Of a stretch of DNA of 64,000 nucleotides, positions 12,346 to 24,867 are shown in pieces (positions within the stretch are counted from its first letter, which is position 1; each line of letters opens with the position of its first letter). Where the stretch lies: positions 6,572,001 to 6,636,000 of the forward strand of contig CP053154.1 in assembly GCA_014607495.2 (NCBI GenBank). Direction: 5' to 3'. The translations under genes and the position numbers were made by a program. The stretch is from Carposina sasakii. Lineage: Eukaryota; Arthropoda; Insecta; Lepidoptera; Carposinidae. Below the pieces are notes generated by a model. That model was not told the DNA's origin. It searched no databases and saw only the letters and a list, made by a program, of their open reading frames with translations.

Positions 12346-14919
12346 TACTGCAATGTTACATCGTTTCGCATTAATATTCGTTATACCCTCTAAAAAAAAT
12401 TTAGATTTGAACACATCATTAAAACACATAATTGAATTGAAAGCGTAAAATGGAGCTTTATTTTAGGGAAAATTTTACGATGACGAACTTCGAGGCTGTA
12501 CATTTTTACCTACCAATACATAATTAGTTTCGGTAATGAACACTTTTGACATAATAAGCGCTAGTACACTGTACTTTATAGAAAATGCTGGCTGTACCCG
12601 TCGATAATACGCAGTACCTGTTGTATTTTATTTGCGCCATAAAAATCCATGGGATTAAGTTATAGAAACAGACTCATACCGTCATAAATTGTATTGCTAT
12701 GTTGTTGTACTATATTTATCCGTATGTTAGATCCAGATAGTGAATCCGTCGCCCGTAACGGCGCAACGGATCGTTGGGTTCGTGCGACGGAATGTAATGT
12801 CAACTTAACGACCCAGGATTTACGGTGCATTGTGCTCCACAAATAAAAATGCTCATTTGTAGGGAATCGTAAAAATAAAGGTTGCATTACACTACACGTT
12901 ATGTTTTGATATAAAACAAAGTAAAGTTATGTTCTTTTTAGTAGGTTTCATAGAGCCTTGTTTATACTTGCTTTATGGATTCCAGCTACAAAAAGTGTTT
13001 TTTTTAAGATTTTAATAAACTATTTATGAGGATACCTAAATAAAATATAGATTTCATGTACGTAATTCCAGTAATATCAATCAATTGTATCAAAATTAAA
13101 TTTTATGTCATTGTGTTGTACTATACTGTGCTGTTTCATCAAATATCGCTCTATTTATGGCCTATCTACCTGGTTATACATATAATCAGTATGTATATAA
13201 CTTGCTGTGATAAAACAACAGTTTTATTCCATCCGTGAAGGACTTCGATACTTACACCCAACGGTAAGGAAATCCAATAAGTAGCCCAACTAACAATTTT
13301 GTCCTATAACCTAAGATTAATCTCAACAAAGCTCAGTAAACGATGTGTAAAGGTTTTGCCGGTGACCCATTGTTGTATAAAAGTGTTTCGTAACATGTAA
13401 ATAATTGATGTAAAGGTTTACTTCGCTAATTTATGTAGCTGTTATAGATAGGAGTTGTAATGACCTCTAAAGTGACCAGTGTGCAACCATAGAACTCTAT
13501 AGCAGTGTTCACAATTTCCCTTACGTCTCTGATTTACGCAATAAAGGTTCCACACGAACTTTAATGAGTCTTTGTTATTGTAGAAATTGAACATCAATTA
13601 TAGGGCGAAATTGTGATAATGTGGGTTTGTAGATCGTCGTTACAGGGCTGTAGTAATATAGTGGGCGCAAAAACTCTACAACAGAGCTATATTGGAATGT
13701 AGCTGAGTTTTATAATACCCTTAGATAACTCAATTGCCCTAAAAAAGTTTGCAAAGGCTCGTTATAGTTCTAGTGATAAACCTGTCACAAAGACACTCTT
13801 TTAGGACCATATGGTTTTCTTTGCAACTATTATAGTTCTTCCATCAAACATAGTAATGTAACGGAGTCCATATCTCTTCTTAAACCTAATTACGGTTTAT
13901 AATGGTAGGCCAATGTTGCTTTTAAATTAAAAATTAATTTTGTAAGGCATTTTTGTATGTACTTCATAACAATATTGAATAAGTAAAAATCAAGTTAAAC
14001 AATCAATTATAAAAAATGGTTCCGTTATTATCCTTCTGAGCAAATAAGTAACTATATCACAAAAACAATGTATGTTAATTAATAATTAGTATGACCGTAA
14101 TGTTCTAGTAGTCTGGATCTAAACCTGTCTTACCTGATAACATTATATTTATTAAAAATTAAAAATATAATAAGATAATTTCATTTATGACTCGAGGAAC
14201 ATTTGAAGGGAACCCTAATTTTATATAATGGTGGCTGGGATCTATCATGACAAGTGTTCTGAACACTAAAAGTATTTTTATGACTTGAAATTTGTAATTA
14301 TTTTAGTAAATGCTTAATTATTTGAGGGGGACATTAAAATATTGTCTTTAACCCATGGATAGTTTATCAGTAAAATCTCAATCCCATGTCATTTTCCCCG
14401 TAAGAGACGAATATTTTCCTAAAAAACATCAATCACCCATAATATAATATAATATTTTCGTAGATATTTTGTATTATTTCTGTTTCAAATACTTGTAAGT
14501 TTTCCTTGGTGTTTCTTTCTCTTAAATAATACTGTGATACAGCAGTGAACGAATGTAAAATGAACGAGTGAATCATAAATTTTCATAAGTGTCATAATGG
14601 AATCATGAACTCTTTTACAGTATAAGAGGGTACTTTAGTAGCGTTGCCGTGGCTTGTAAATCACCAAAAGGAAATTGAATTACTGTTACATCAACTGTAT
14701 AGGCCAAAATTGTCATATTAGATAATTCTATAGATGCAATTTAGAGCAAATTGGAGAAATAAATGCGCCACTTTCTATGGACGTACCTACTACCTTCTTT
14801 GGCTAATTATACAACCCCGATTGGTAAGCCCGAAACGTTTTAAGGTCTTCTATACAACCAACAATTGTTAGTTGGGTAGGTTTAACTGACCTCGTATTCA
14901 GCTAAACAAAAGAAAATAC
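12346..14919. other. Intron sequence without recognised gene
   Basis: No convincing coding sequence. The part from about 13430 to 13870 carries several short motifs around CTATAG / TTATAGTTCT and GGGCTGTA that also recur on both sides of the broken gene copy at 50638-52330; see findings. Confidence 0.45.
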
Positions 14920-14922
14920 TAA

Positions 14923-16398
14923 CGGTCTTATTCATAAAAAAATATTAATGTTTATAAGCTCGTAATAGGGAAATCCTCCAAAAACATTATTCATAAACCT
15001 TCAATAGTGCTAAAACACTCAGTAAGCCTATAATAACGACTTCAAATTGAAGGCTGAACCCTACTATAAACCTCTAATAGGGCGACAAATGGCCTACTTT
15101 AAGCAACAGCTGATCTGATTGGCTTTTCAATTTAAGGTTATTTGAAGTTTGAGGTCTACCTGTGCCAAATATATTTTTCATTGCTTTTTTTAGTTATTAT
15201 AAAAGTTTCTTGTTTCTTTGTATTTTGAAATAGCTCTGCAAGTCATCACTGCCATTGATTTAATAGAAAATGTTCCGCATCGTCGTCGAAAGCCCTACCA
15301 AAACAGATCAGTTTAGAGATCGTGCTCTTAGGAGATTCGGTATAACCCCTGGAGCCACATCTTTGTACACCCATTTTAAGACCACAAAATAACCTAGGTA
15401 CATGTAGAAAGTTATAACAGAGCACATATTGCCACAAAGAACTGTGTTGAACGTTTCTTTCTGTGATTTCTTTGGTCTGTGGAATCAACGTATTTAAAAT
15501 TAGTTGAAAAGCCTTCCAGTTTACCTACCTACATGCAAAATGTGTAACCAACAAATTGTCGTTGCCTTGTTGAACAAACAATATTGCAATATTTCTATTA
15601 TTGCAATACAAATCAATGAGGCCTGAGGAAGAGGCCCTCATAATGCTTTTCTATGGAAAATATATATTTATGGACATTTTAACTAATGTGTATACTATGT
15701 GTATTATCTAAAATATATCTTTATGAAATACATTATATTAATCTAAAATTGAAACATCCATTATAATTCTCCTGTACGTACCTCCTCAGTCTTGTTCTGA
15801 AATTGATACATTCATGTGTAACAAATCCGCTTATGCTGCGAGATCTTGGAGTTGGTAAGCGTATAGGTGTTTCTGTTTTCTATTACAGAAAATCCTCTCC
15901 TTTACCAAATCCATCAACAGATGCTGTGGAAATTGAAATAAAAAGTGGAACATAATATCAACAATAGAAACACCATATTAATTTATATAAACATTCTTCT
16001 AGCCAATTGATACTGGACACTTCTTTGCCTCTTTTTAACCGCTTTATTCTGTAGGTATCTTCATACGCGTAATATTATGTTGGGAAACATACATATAATT
16101 CAACTATGAATTCAACGCGCGACGTTAATTTTAATTTCGACACTGGGTTTTAACAACTTTGTCTGTATCATACTTTTATAACAGCTTGGTTTTGGCGTGG
16201 ATACGAGTTTTTTTATCTGTCGACTGCATTGTCGAGCCCAAAACGACAACATAATAAAGCTAATGTGAATCTTAGCTATGAGAGGTTTATTGAACGTTTA
16301 TGAATACAGCATTTTATTGTATGGTTAGTAGCACTATTTAGCGTTTTAACTAATGAGTGTTATAAGCCTATAATAAGGAATTTTTATGAATATGACCG
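14923..16398 (+). mobile_element. Internally deleted PIF/Harbinger DNA transposon
   Basis: Ends are inverted (left CGGTCTTATTCATAAAAA, right ...TTTTTATGAATATGACCG) and flanked by TAA at 14920-14922 and 16399-16401, the 3-bp target site usual for PIF/Harbinger. Coding remains on the + strand fit: around 15270-15340, in shifting frames, pieces like HRRRKPYQNR and RDRALRRFGI (N-terminal transposase region), and around 15410-15470 YNRAHIATKNCVERFF, close to the conserved Harbinger segment before the last catalytic residue. These abut within about 70 bp, so the central catalytic part is deleted. Frameshifts and stops make it non-functional. The minus-strand ORF at 15246-15488 is a shadow. Confidence 0.72.
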
Positions 16399-16484
16399 TA
16401 AATAAATACCTAGTTGCCTAGTATCTAATAGGTGATAACCAGGTTCCCTTTGTTCTTCTTAGCAATTTTACCGTTACTTACATA

Positions 16485-16670
16485 TAATCACGCCTTTATC
16501 CCTTACGGGCTAGGCAGGGCCGATAGAACCACATGGTGCCACTTCTGACCAATTTTGAGGGTATAGTTGAGATGTACAAGTTCGGTTAGTAGTGACAGGT
16601 GGTCAGCCCATCGCCTACAAAACATCAAGACCCTCTTGTCCCTCTACTGACTTGTACAGTATGCCCGGGA
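16485..16670 (-). repeat. Interspersed repeat, inverted relative to the copy at 22325-22520
   Basis: About 185 bp match 22325-22520 in reverse complement, including the blocks GGGCATACTGTACAAGTCA, GTAGGCGATGGGCTGACC and GTAAGGGATATAGGCGTG. Non-coding; the superfamily is unknown to me. Confidence 0.75.
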
Positions 16671-17146
16671 AGAGAAGCAGCTGTAGTGTTATAGGTTTTT
16701 TTTTCACTCCCAGAGCAGCATAGAAGAAACCGTTACAGTTACTTAAACAAAACTTATCCGAAGTGTATTAACTAGTCTCCAAATATACATTATAAATAAT
16801 GCAAATTTCAACCTTGCATAGCATTAACGTTGTAACAAGAATATGTCGTGTAGTAAACAATATATTTCTATATAATACATAGATACATATGTAAACACTG
16901 TGTTATATAATGAATAATATGATGTTAATGAATGTTCCAAAATAAATATTCATAAATTATTATAATGTGTCATCATCACGTTTTGGGTAGATACCTAATT
17001 TCTCTGTCGTTATCATTGTTTTAAAATTGTAAATACATTTTTGTGTGTCAAGTTCATATAAATATTTAGTATTCTTTGACATAAAACATGATTTTTTTCT
17101 TCCTATCGACCATAATCACGTCACTATATCGACCTATCTGTATATA

Positions 17147-17456
17147 TTACCTATCTATTTCCTGTGACTCCGTCTGTGGTTTTGCCACCGACCACACCTC
17201 GGCCGCACAGGATAGGGCAAGCGGCGCACCGTAATACCAACACGCCTCTCCCCCTGCGATCCCTCCACGGCCGCAGAAGATAGGGAGAACGACGCATCGT
17301 AATACCGGCACTCCTCTTCTTCTGCGGTCCCACCTCCACTTGTTCAGCTCGCTGGGAGCGCCCTCCTCGGGCCAGACGGCGGCCCAAACAGGCCGGCCCT
17401 GGTTGCCTCTTAGCTTCACCGTAGTTCACGTTTACTAAGCCCCCCCGCCCCGACAA
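17147..17456. repeat. GC-rich island with two imperfect 68-bp direct repeats
   Basis: This is one of the few strongly GC-rich patches. A unit beginning GGCCGCA(C/G)A(G/A)GATAGGG starts at 17201 and again at 17269, a period of 68 bp with roughly 75-80 percent identity by eye. Two overlapping minus-strand ORFs (90 and 101 codons) are low-complexity Arg/Gly-rich reading frames without a recognisable domain; I do not call them genes. It may be a GC-rich transposon fragment. Confidence 0.5.
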
Positions 17457-18236
17457 GGCATCCCTTATTTTAACCTTAGATAACTTAAGTTAACCGTTAA
17501 TTATTATTAATGTTATTATAGGTCCAATATGAATTAAGCAGGTAATCATGCCTATTATGACTGCGTAAAAAAATTGTCACGTATCACTCTCACTCACGAC
17601 CAAGATTAATCCAATGATACCTACCTCGCAAGCTCAAATGCAACAAGACATTTGGGATCTTGCGTTAAGAAATATACATACACGCATACACTCGAAAATT
17701 CATACCCTCCTTCTGGCGCAGTCGGGTAAAAACTAGAAGCATATATGTAACTATCTATTACTATGGTTTAACATAGACGAAACAAGGATAATACTCCCAC
17801 TTTTTTGTTTTAGCTGCCCAAATATGTATTCTATAATCCTAGGCTCACTAATCACATTATCACATTATGAATATGAGGCAAGGTCACCTAGTATTAGTTT
17901 TATGTAAATCTAGATCTCGTAGCTTAATGTCCTTGTCTGGCAGGAGCAGTATTATTTATGGTAAACCGGTTAGCGCTTGAGGAAAGAACTGAGTGGAGGT
18001 GGCCTAACAATGTTCTGCTCATACATCCACAGATTTAGAAATTACCTGAGAGATTTAAATTATAAAAGTACCTACCTATACATATGTCACAGATCTTTTA
18101 CATCTGCCACCGCTGTAATATAACCATGTGTATACATAATTATGTTGTTCATATGGCAAATAGCGTAGCGATATAGCACGGGTGGCGGCAGGGATAGAAA
18201 CTGTTTGGAGGCAAATGTTAGTCAAAGTTACATAGA

Positions 18237-18299
18237 TAAACCATGTGGACACGTGACAGCCTATGTGGACTATAGGCTGTCACGTGTCCACATGGTTTA
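18237..18299. repeat. Perfect 28-bp inverted repeat, 7-nt loop
   Basis: The arm 18237-18264 (contains CCATGTGGACACGTGACAGC) is exactly complementary to 18272-18299. A 7-nt loop (GTGGACT) separates them. It can form a strong cruciform or RNA hairpin. It is not a terminator in this genomic setting. Confidence 0.9.
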
Positions 18300-18487
18300 A
18301 AACGTCTCCTCTTTGTCCTTACTTAGCGTCAGTTTATATAACCTGCTTACCAAGTCATAAGGTAAATTTTCATAATTACTTCTATTAATTGCAATTTGCT
18401 TTTTATGATCAATTTATAATGCATACTTTTTTATGTTTAATTTTATTACTATAATTAAAATTTACATGAGATTTACTACTTACTTTA

Positions 18488-18823
18488 CTTGTGGACGCCC
18501 GCGACTCTGTCCGCGTGGACTACAGAAAAACAAAGTGTCAAAATTTTCCGGGATAAAAAGATTTTCCTGGTATAAAAAGTAGCCTATATGTTAAGGGGGA
18601 CCTGTCACAATATATTATTGAAAACTGCATCGAAATCGGTTCAACCGTTTATGAGATTAGCGAGCACAAACGCACAGACAAACAGGCAAACCGACAAACA
18701 GACAAAAATTCCAGAAATGATTATTTTGGGTACTATTGCGTTGACAAAGGTCTCCTATAATATTTTCTCATATATCTTCTATGTACAGACAGCGATCCGT
18801 TACATTTTTATTATATGTATAGA
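18488..18823 (-). mobile_element. Mini-Helitron (non-autonomous)
   Basis: On the minus strand the element starts TCTATACATATAATAAAAAT and ends at a GAGTCGCGGGCGTCCAC block, with the terminal CTAG decayed to CAAG. It is about 335 bp and matches the copies at 48790-49121 and 60073-60400 over its length. The + strand 88-codon ORF across it is incidental. Confidence 0.75.
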
Positions 18824-19759
18824 AGAAGATGTATTAAGTCCTTATAACTACTAACCTGTACGCGATAACCTTCTGCTAGTCCCACTACATTATTTTTTTA
18901 TCTTTTAGCCATAGGATGTCCACTGCTGAACAATTTTATTGGCCTCACCCATAGTTTGTATCTTCTTAACTCTTTCAGTCTTGGTGGTAATAGTGTTCTG
19001 AATTTTTTTAATTAAAATCTATGCCATCTACTTATAATAATCGTGAAAGTTCGATTCATGTTTACGACCGAATATTGTACCGCCAAATGAAAGAATGACA
19101 ACTCAAAGTTGAATTGAATATTGCACTTACGTAATTTTAATTGCGTGTTTTATAAAAAAATAACAAACTTTTATCTTCAATTTTTTATTAACTTTATTCT
19201 CATTTATCTGTTTTATATATATTTACATGAAAATACACTACTCTTAAGTTTTTTGCAGTGTATTACATCGAAATGCGTAAATTACCAAGTTTGTATCAAC
19301 CAGTCATGGTGTTAGTGGCACTAACCACCTCATTTTTCGAAAACCTTAATAAATTTTTTTTTTTCCTATTTTATATGTTTTTTTATTGTTAATAATGCTA
19401 AAACTTACACCGTTGACATATGTTAAAAATATTCTTAATCTAAAACCCGCGTGACGGAAAGAGTTAAATAAATGCGTAATAGTGTTCTAATTTACCCGTG
19501 GGGGATAAAAAGTTGCCCACGCATGTTTATATTGTGACCCACGCGTAAAAGTCCCGTTAAAGTTAAATCTGATTAAGTGCCTGCAACAAACTCTAAATTA
19601 TCACAGAAATCCTAAAGGGGTATATTTGTACACACACATAAATTTACACAAGAGATCTCTTCCAGCTACGTTAATAAAAAAAGTCATGTCACAGAAAGAT
19701 AAAACACATGTGCACAAACAAACTTACATTCGCATTTTTTGATAATATTTAGGCATACA

Positions 19760-20250
19760 TATAAGGGCCGGCCCGCCCATACGGCGAACGGAGCAGTCGC
19801 TCCAGGCGCCAAATCCTAGAGGTGCCTAAATTAGGCGCCAAATAAAGTAAGTTTATGCCAAAAAAAATGCTGGAAAACAATGTATTTATTATTAAATTAC
19901 TTGATCGGGCGAAATTTATAGTGTCCAGTGTTTATGCTCCATATCATAGACAGATAAATTATTTTCGTGAAAAAATCTTGCAACGCGCGTCTATGTGAAT
20001 TTATGCAGAAAAACGCAGCCTATTTACTCAACTTTGGACCCTAATATCTTGGGAACCAGAGACTCCCCAGGTATGCTTTCATGGAGAAAAATGATCGTGA
20101 TGACGAGGAGATCCCGTAGTTTTCGGGAACGTTGACGACTGAAAATCATCCTGTTTATAAGTATAGGTATATATTATTAGAAGCAAACTGGAGAGGCGCC
20201 ATAATTGGATCTCGCTCCATTCTAAAATTTACTTCGGGCCGGCACTGTGT
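19760..20250. mobile_element. TIR-like element with GGCCGG termini, containing a second repeat
   Basis: The region starts near GGGCCGGCCCGCCC and ends near CGGGCCGGCACTG, short inverted ends of about 9-11 bp. The middle (about 19845-20100) is a copy of the repeat also found at 61255-61500 (TAAGTTTATGCCAAAAAAAA, ACTTGATCGGGCGAAATTTA), so one repeat appears nested in another. No coding sequence. Confidence 0.55.
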
Positions 20251-21442
20251 ATATAAATAATACAGGTAATTATATAATAATTAAAATTATAAGTAGGTAG
20301 TGGTTAAAAGATGGCTCTAATAATAAAAAATATCTGAAGTTACAATTCTTTTATTGTTTTTGTTAATTAAAATTCGATTTTATTAATTTATTTCGAAGGT
20401 TGGACGACCGAATTGCTTTTAAATTCCGCTCCTTTTAAAAACAGGAACCGAAAGCTTATGGGACGGAAATAACGATTTTGTAATTTTACAAAGTTCTAAC
20501 TTAGTTGGTGATTTCACTTTAGACAAATTTTACAATCAACGCGTTTTTACACGTGTCAGGCAGGTAGCGCTGAAATAGTACTAAAATATACTACACATTA
20601 GCATGTTCGGAATTTTGGAACTCTGTTTTTCAATTCCAAATCGCACTTGGGCGTTTGTTATTTGCAATTCAACATCCAGCTGTTGTGTTTATTTATAAAT
20701 GCTCTTCCGATACAAAATCTTTATGTAGATTTCCTTTGTGTTTTAATAATGCATGATTGTAGGCTAACATAGACGTAACGATAACGTCACCGGTTGTGGT
20801 ACTGGTTTGGTAAGGTACCTAAGTATAAATATACGTGGTAAAGCTAGAACTGCGAGATCGTAAAGGAGATCCTATGATTTTAGTATAGCGGGTGGGGATA
20901 GATACAAATGCTCAGTGTCAGTACAAATTATCACCTGAGGGAATGCTCGAGTTCCCTAGTTGACTTTTAGCCCCTCATCAGCACAAGAAAAATATAAGAA
21001 AGAGAAAATGGCACGTTAGTTTTCTTTGGAAGTGTTTAGAAAGTACCCACTTGATCTTCGTATTTGCCAAGCCAAAATCATTACCCTCCGTTGCATCGCG
21101 GAACCGAGTAATAAAAGAGTTCTCAGTCAATCGCTTCATAGCTAAGCAGTCTTGCTTATGATAATCGATTCCGCAAACAAGATAAAAGTATTTACTAATA
21201 AGTACCTATCTACCCTATACCCTTGACTCAAGCCGGCTTACAAAGACTAGACTCATTCATGCATGTCCTAAGCAATCTATGACGTCTGTACCATCCAGCT
21301 ACCCGCGTATATGAATGTAGTAAAATGCATTATTGAAAGGCATTTTGCCAATATCAACTATTTCGCTTTTTAATTAAAATTCCGCTTTTAAAGCTTCTGC
21401 TTAATTTATTATTACGTTTTTATTAATACAAATACATATAGG

Positions 21443-21993
21443 TAAAGCTGTAACAAACCGTATGTATTCGTTACTGAGTAACGGGTACTGCATCAAGTAC
21501 CGAGTAACGAAACGTTACCCAGGAATTCGTCTCGTTACTCGCATATTTCGTATCAAGGGTATTTTTCGTATAATACACTGCTACGGATCGCAAGTAGTGT
21601 ATTGATACGTTTGTTTTTGATTCGTATGTTTACCAATGCGCGTGATGTGGTTCATTTAAATCGCTTATTTCAAAGAACAATGATTAGGTTTGTTAAAAGT
21701 AATTATAATTTTTTTTAAATCGTCAAAGTTTTTTACTGTTTTGTACTATTCTTTGTAATATAATTTAAGTTTGTGGTTAAAATTTTCTAAATAGTAAATC
21801 CATTGCAAATTTGGTATATTACGTCGACAGTTCACGTCGATTCGACTCGTTACCATACTACATGCTATAGTTACTATACCATATGCGGTATCAGAAGTAA
21901 CGAGTTCGGTAACGATACGATAGTAACGAGTACTCATGGTCAAAGTAACGAATACATACGGGTACGCTTTTATTAGATACTTTTACACCTCTA
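21443..21993. mobile_element. Non-autonomous hAT-like element
   Basis: The ends are TAAAGCTGTAACA on the left and ...TTACACCTCTA on the right, imperfect inverted repeats that continue inward as CCGTATGTATTCGTTAC on both arms. Flanking 8-mers CATATAGG (21435-21442) and CTTATAGG (21994-22001) agree at 7 of 8 positions, as expected for an aged hAT target duplication. The interior is full of GTAACGAG-type motifs on both strands. No coding potential. Confidence 0.68.
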
Positions 21994-22324
21994 CTTATAG
22001 GTAAATTAAGCCGTATGGATTCTGGTGCATGTTCTTACTAGCTACAATAAAAAAAAACCTTGTAAAACTATGTATGTACTTCGTTAGTTACACTAAAGAA
22101 ACCCGACGACTGGATTAATTATTTTTCTAGAATAAACGTAGGCAGCTCTAGTTACCTTTGTTGTAATATTTTCTATTATGATGAAACGCATCCTTAGGCT
22201 ATTAATAGACTCATTATTATCTCCACAAAGAATAAACTGTTCACTGCAACGAGCCCTTCATAAAAATTAATGATCTGATGAAGTCGGTCCGTAAATTGAT
22301 AAATGTTTTCTACCTAAATAAATA

Positions 22325-22520
22325 TATAGGGCATACTGTACAAGTCACTAGAAGGATATGAGGGTCTTGGTGTTTTGTAGGCGATGGGCTGACCATCTGT
22401 CACTACTAATCGAACTTGCACATCTCAACTATACCCTCAAAATTTGGTCAGAAGTGGTACTATCGGCCCTTGGTGCTCTGCCTACCCCGTAAGGGATATA
22501 GGCGTGATTATATGTATGTA
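22325..22520 (+). repeat. Interspersed repeat, inverted partner of 16485-16670
   Basis: See the copy at 16485-16670. The two lie about 5.7 kb apart in opposite orientation. This copy ends near GTGATTATATGTATGTATAAA. Confidence 0.75.
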
Positions 22521-22535
22521 TAAATAAATATACGG

Positions 22536-22580
22536 CTGCGTTCTCAAAATGGGGTAGCCAGAGATTATACCTACAGCCAC
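22536..22580 (+). repeat. Copy of a short dispersed repeat (ATGGGGTAGCCAGA)
   Basis: A TTCTCAAAATGGGGTAGCCA block. Related copies are near 30440, 45110 and 61710 (+) and near 31190 and 63250 (-). Confidence 0.6.
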
Positions 22581-22884
22581 GCTTCATACCGGGGTCAGAT
22601 GATAGTGATCGGTGACAAGTTGCTATCTTATGTTTTGTTAACTAAATTTATTAATGTTTTCTATATACTTAATAATAATTATTGCCCAATTTCGTCCGGA
22701 TTACAAAGAAAAACGTAGAGTATTATTTTTAGAAAAAAGTGCTATCCTCAACACTTTTTTCAAATTCCAACCTGTAGTTCCTCCATGGCACATTCAACCA
22801 AAAAAAAAACTATTCAGCTTTATAATATTAGTATGTAGCTAATTGTAGCACTGGGGGTGAAGTGGTGGTAGCGTCACAGTCAAT

Positions 22885-22980
22885 CGAGCATCATCATCTT
22901 CCTGCCCTTATCCCATTTGTTTTGGGGTCGGCGCAATATGGTTTTTCATTCTGAACTCATAGTGCCATGGATTTAGTATC
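22885..22980 (+). repeat. Interspersed repeat fragment (GGGGTCGGCGCAATATG family)
   Basis: The blocks TCTTCCTGCCCTTATCCCA and GGGGTCGGCGCAATATG recur at 46920-47060 (TCTTCCTGCCCTGTTCCCA, GGGGTCGGTGCAATATG). Non-coding. Confidence 0.6.
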
Positions 22981-23029
22981 ACACAGTAAATCGATTTACC
23001 TACCCTACCTACCAGTTTATTTTATAATC

Positions 23030-23082
23030 GGGGAGGCCTACGTCCAGCAGTGGACTGCAATAGGCTGATAATGATGATGATG
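23030..23082 (+). mobile_element. 3' tail of an RTE-type retroposon/SINE
   Basis: The conserved tail GGAGGCCTACGTCCAGCAGT...CAATAGGCTGAT is followed by a short (ATG)n run. It matches the 3' ends of the SINEs at 33975 and 53013. Only the tail is present. Confidence 0.7.
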
Positions 23083-23084
23083 TT

Positions 23085-23200
23085 GACGTCCGATTGGAGT
23101 TGGTAGTCACCCCGCCTACGATGCCATAGGTCCGAATCCCAGTAGGTGCAAGCATTGATATAGTGTGTGAATATTTATTATCATTGTTTAAAAATTACAG
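23085..23200 (+). mobile_element. tRNA-derived SINE fragment
   Basis: A tRNA-like head with a decayed A box (GATTGGAGTTGGTAGTCACC) and a B-box region (GGTCCGAATCCCAGTAGG) is followed by GTGCAAGCATTGATAT. It is the same family as the minus-strand copies at 27265-27452 and 37043-37203. Confidence 0.65.
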
Positions 23201-23589
23201 TTTACAAGCAAACAAAGTCACGGGAAAAAGTAGAAATCACCTATCTTGCGACTCCAACAACATTATTGACCAGCGAGCAAATCCGCAGGCTCTTTTGGGT
23301 TGGATAAGGGGATAATCTGAGAATAAGCTACCGATAGGCACGGTTGAGGACGGTCTGGAAGTTGGTTTATAAGCAAACTCGCTGGTATTTAGCGACCTTT
23401 ATTTACTTAGCGACCCACGCCAGGAGGTTTCTGCCAAATCTTTTGGAGGTAATACGATTAAATAACATACGAGCGTATTTTCTAGATAGGGAAGATAACA
23501 AGCTGTCTCTTAAAAGTCTCGAATTGGAACGGAACCGTTATGGACGCTCAGAACAAATCAATAATTACTTTTATGGTGACGTTATTACG

Positions 23590-23720
23590 GCCAATTTCAA
23601 TACGAGAGATTGAAAAGAATCTCGGATTTTTAAATTCCTAATTGAAATTTTGTATGAAAACAATAGAATATTAAATCTGAGATATGCAAAAAATCTATCA
23701 AGATCCTTTATAGAAATTGG
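23590..23720. mobile_element. Small MITE with GGCCAATTTC ends
   Basis: Starts GGCCAATTTCAATAC and ends ...TAGAAATTGGC, short inverted ends around AT-rich sequence with an internal AATCT/AGATT symmetry. A reverse-oriented relative is at 47738-47870 (shared AAATTTTGTATGAAAACAAT). Confidence 0.6.
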
Positions 23721-24369
23721 CGATTAGACACATTTCAGCACGAGACAGATATTTATTTTTATTCTGTCCTACTCGCGACCGATGCGTGCTAAAATATACC
23801 TACCTAAATAAAGCGGTAAGTATATATTGCACCGTGTTTCGTTAACGGTTCGTTAGTGGTTGCGTTTCGGTTCAAAAAATGCAAATAATACTAAAATTCC
23901 ACTTAGTATCTAGTTCAAGTATATATAGATAGTGCTGTGACCTAAGTAGTAGATGATGCCTAGTTACCTATTACAAAACCTATAATTTATAACGTGACAT
24001 TACAAGTCGAACCATATAATATAATAGTCTGTTAGTCGAACGAACCTTGCCGAGTCATATAATGTTATAGAATCAAACCTCTGTTACGTCAATATTAAGG
24101 ATATACCTAAAATTTATTAACACTACTGAGTACTGCATGCCAACCGTCATATTTTCCATTAACCATGGCATATCCGACAACAACCAATTATGTTTGGATT
24201 TGTGTAACAATATACATACCTAAGTTGTTTTTGTACTTCTATTAGTTTTAATTCTTTATAGTCGCTTGTTAGGTCCCCTCGGTATTTTTTATGTTTTATT
24301 CGCATTTTTCCTCGTTTTATCGCCTCCGTTAATCCTGTCTTGGAGTTGCAGTGAGGGAGGGGGTAAAAT

Positions 24370-24615
24370 GATGGGTCTAACGGATCACGGAGTGCTGTGC
24401 TCTAATATGCTTCGCGACATAGGTACTTAATTTTAGTGATAAAACTTGTACAGAATTTAACCCTAAAGAAATTTGTCTTTGTGGAAATGGGATTGTGTCA
24501 GGAAGGCTTTGGCGCAGAACTTCACTTTCGCGAAATGTTATCCTAAAAAACTTGATCACTTTCGAAAGATGCCATTTTCGCAAAAGGTCACTTTCGCACA
24601 ATGTCATTCACATTC
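24370..24615. repeat. Cluster of TCACTTTCGC-type motifs
   Basis: The motif CACTTTCGC(G/A)AAATG and variants (TTTTCGCAAAAGGTCA, CACTTTCGCACAATG) occur about four times between 24520 and 24610. It resembles degenerate short tandem repeats seen in insect transposons. The 76-codon minus ORF across it is low-information sequence and not called. Confidence 0.5.
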
Positions 24616-24689
24616 TCAGTAGTTGTTAGGTTTCAGTTCATGACACGCAAAAAAAATATGCTAATAGGTAACTAGGCATAATTATCCGA

Positions 24690-24855
24690 CAGCCAGGCTA
24701 ATATGTCAATGGATCCTGGCTGTTCTGTTCGATCATTAGAAAATAATTTATGTTCTTCAATAGTTATCATTCCATAAAAAATAGAATAGACGACCGGACA
24801 TCTAATAGTTTTTTAATTATGTAAGTTTGGCTCGTTTTTATGCAGTCGGTTTCCA
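24690..24855 (+). repeat. 3' part of a repeat shared with 61500-61690
   Basis: Matches 61500-61690: ATCCTGGCTGTTC, CGATCATTAGAAAATA, TTATGTTCTTCAATAG and CCGGACATCTAA in the same order. Confidence 0.7.
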
Positions 24856-24867
24856 TTCCTTTGAAAC

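Noticed and set aside
17147..17456. Two overlapping 90-101 codon minus ORFs in a GC-rich patch
   Set aside because: Long frames are expected by chance in GC-rich DNA; they contain the 68-bp repeat and no domain.
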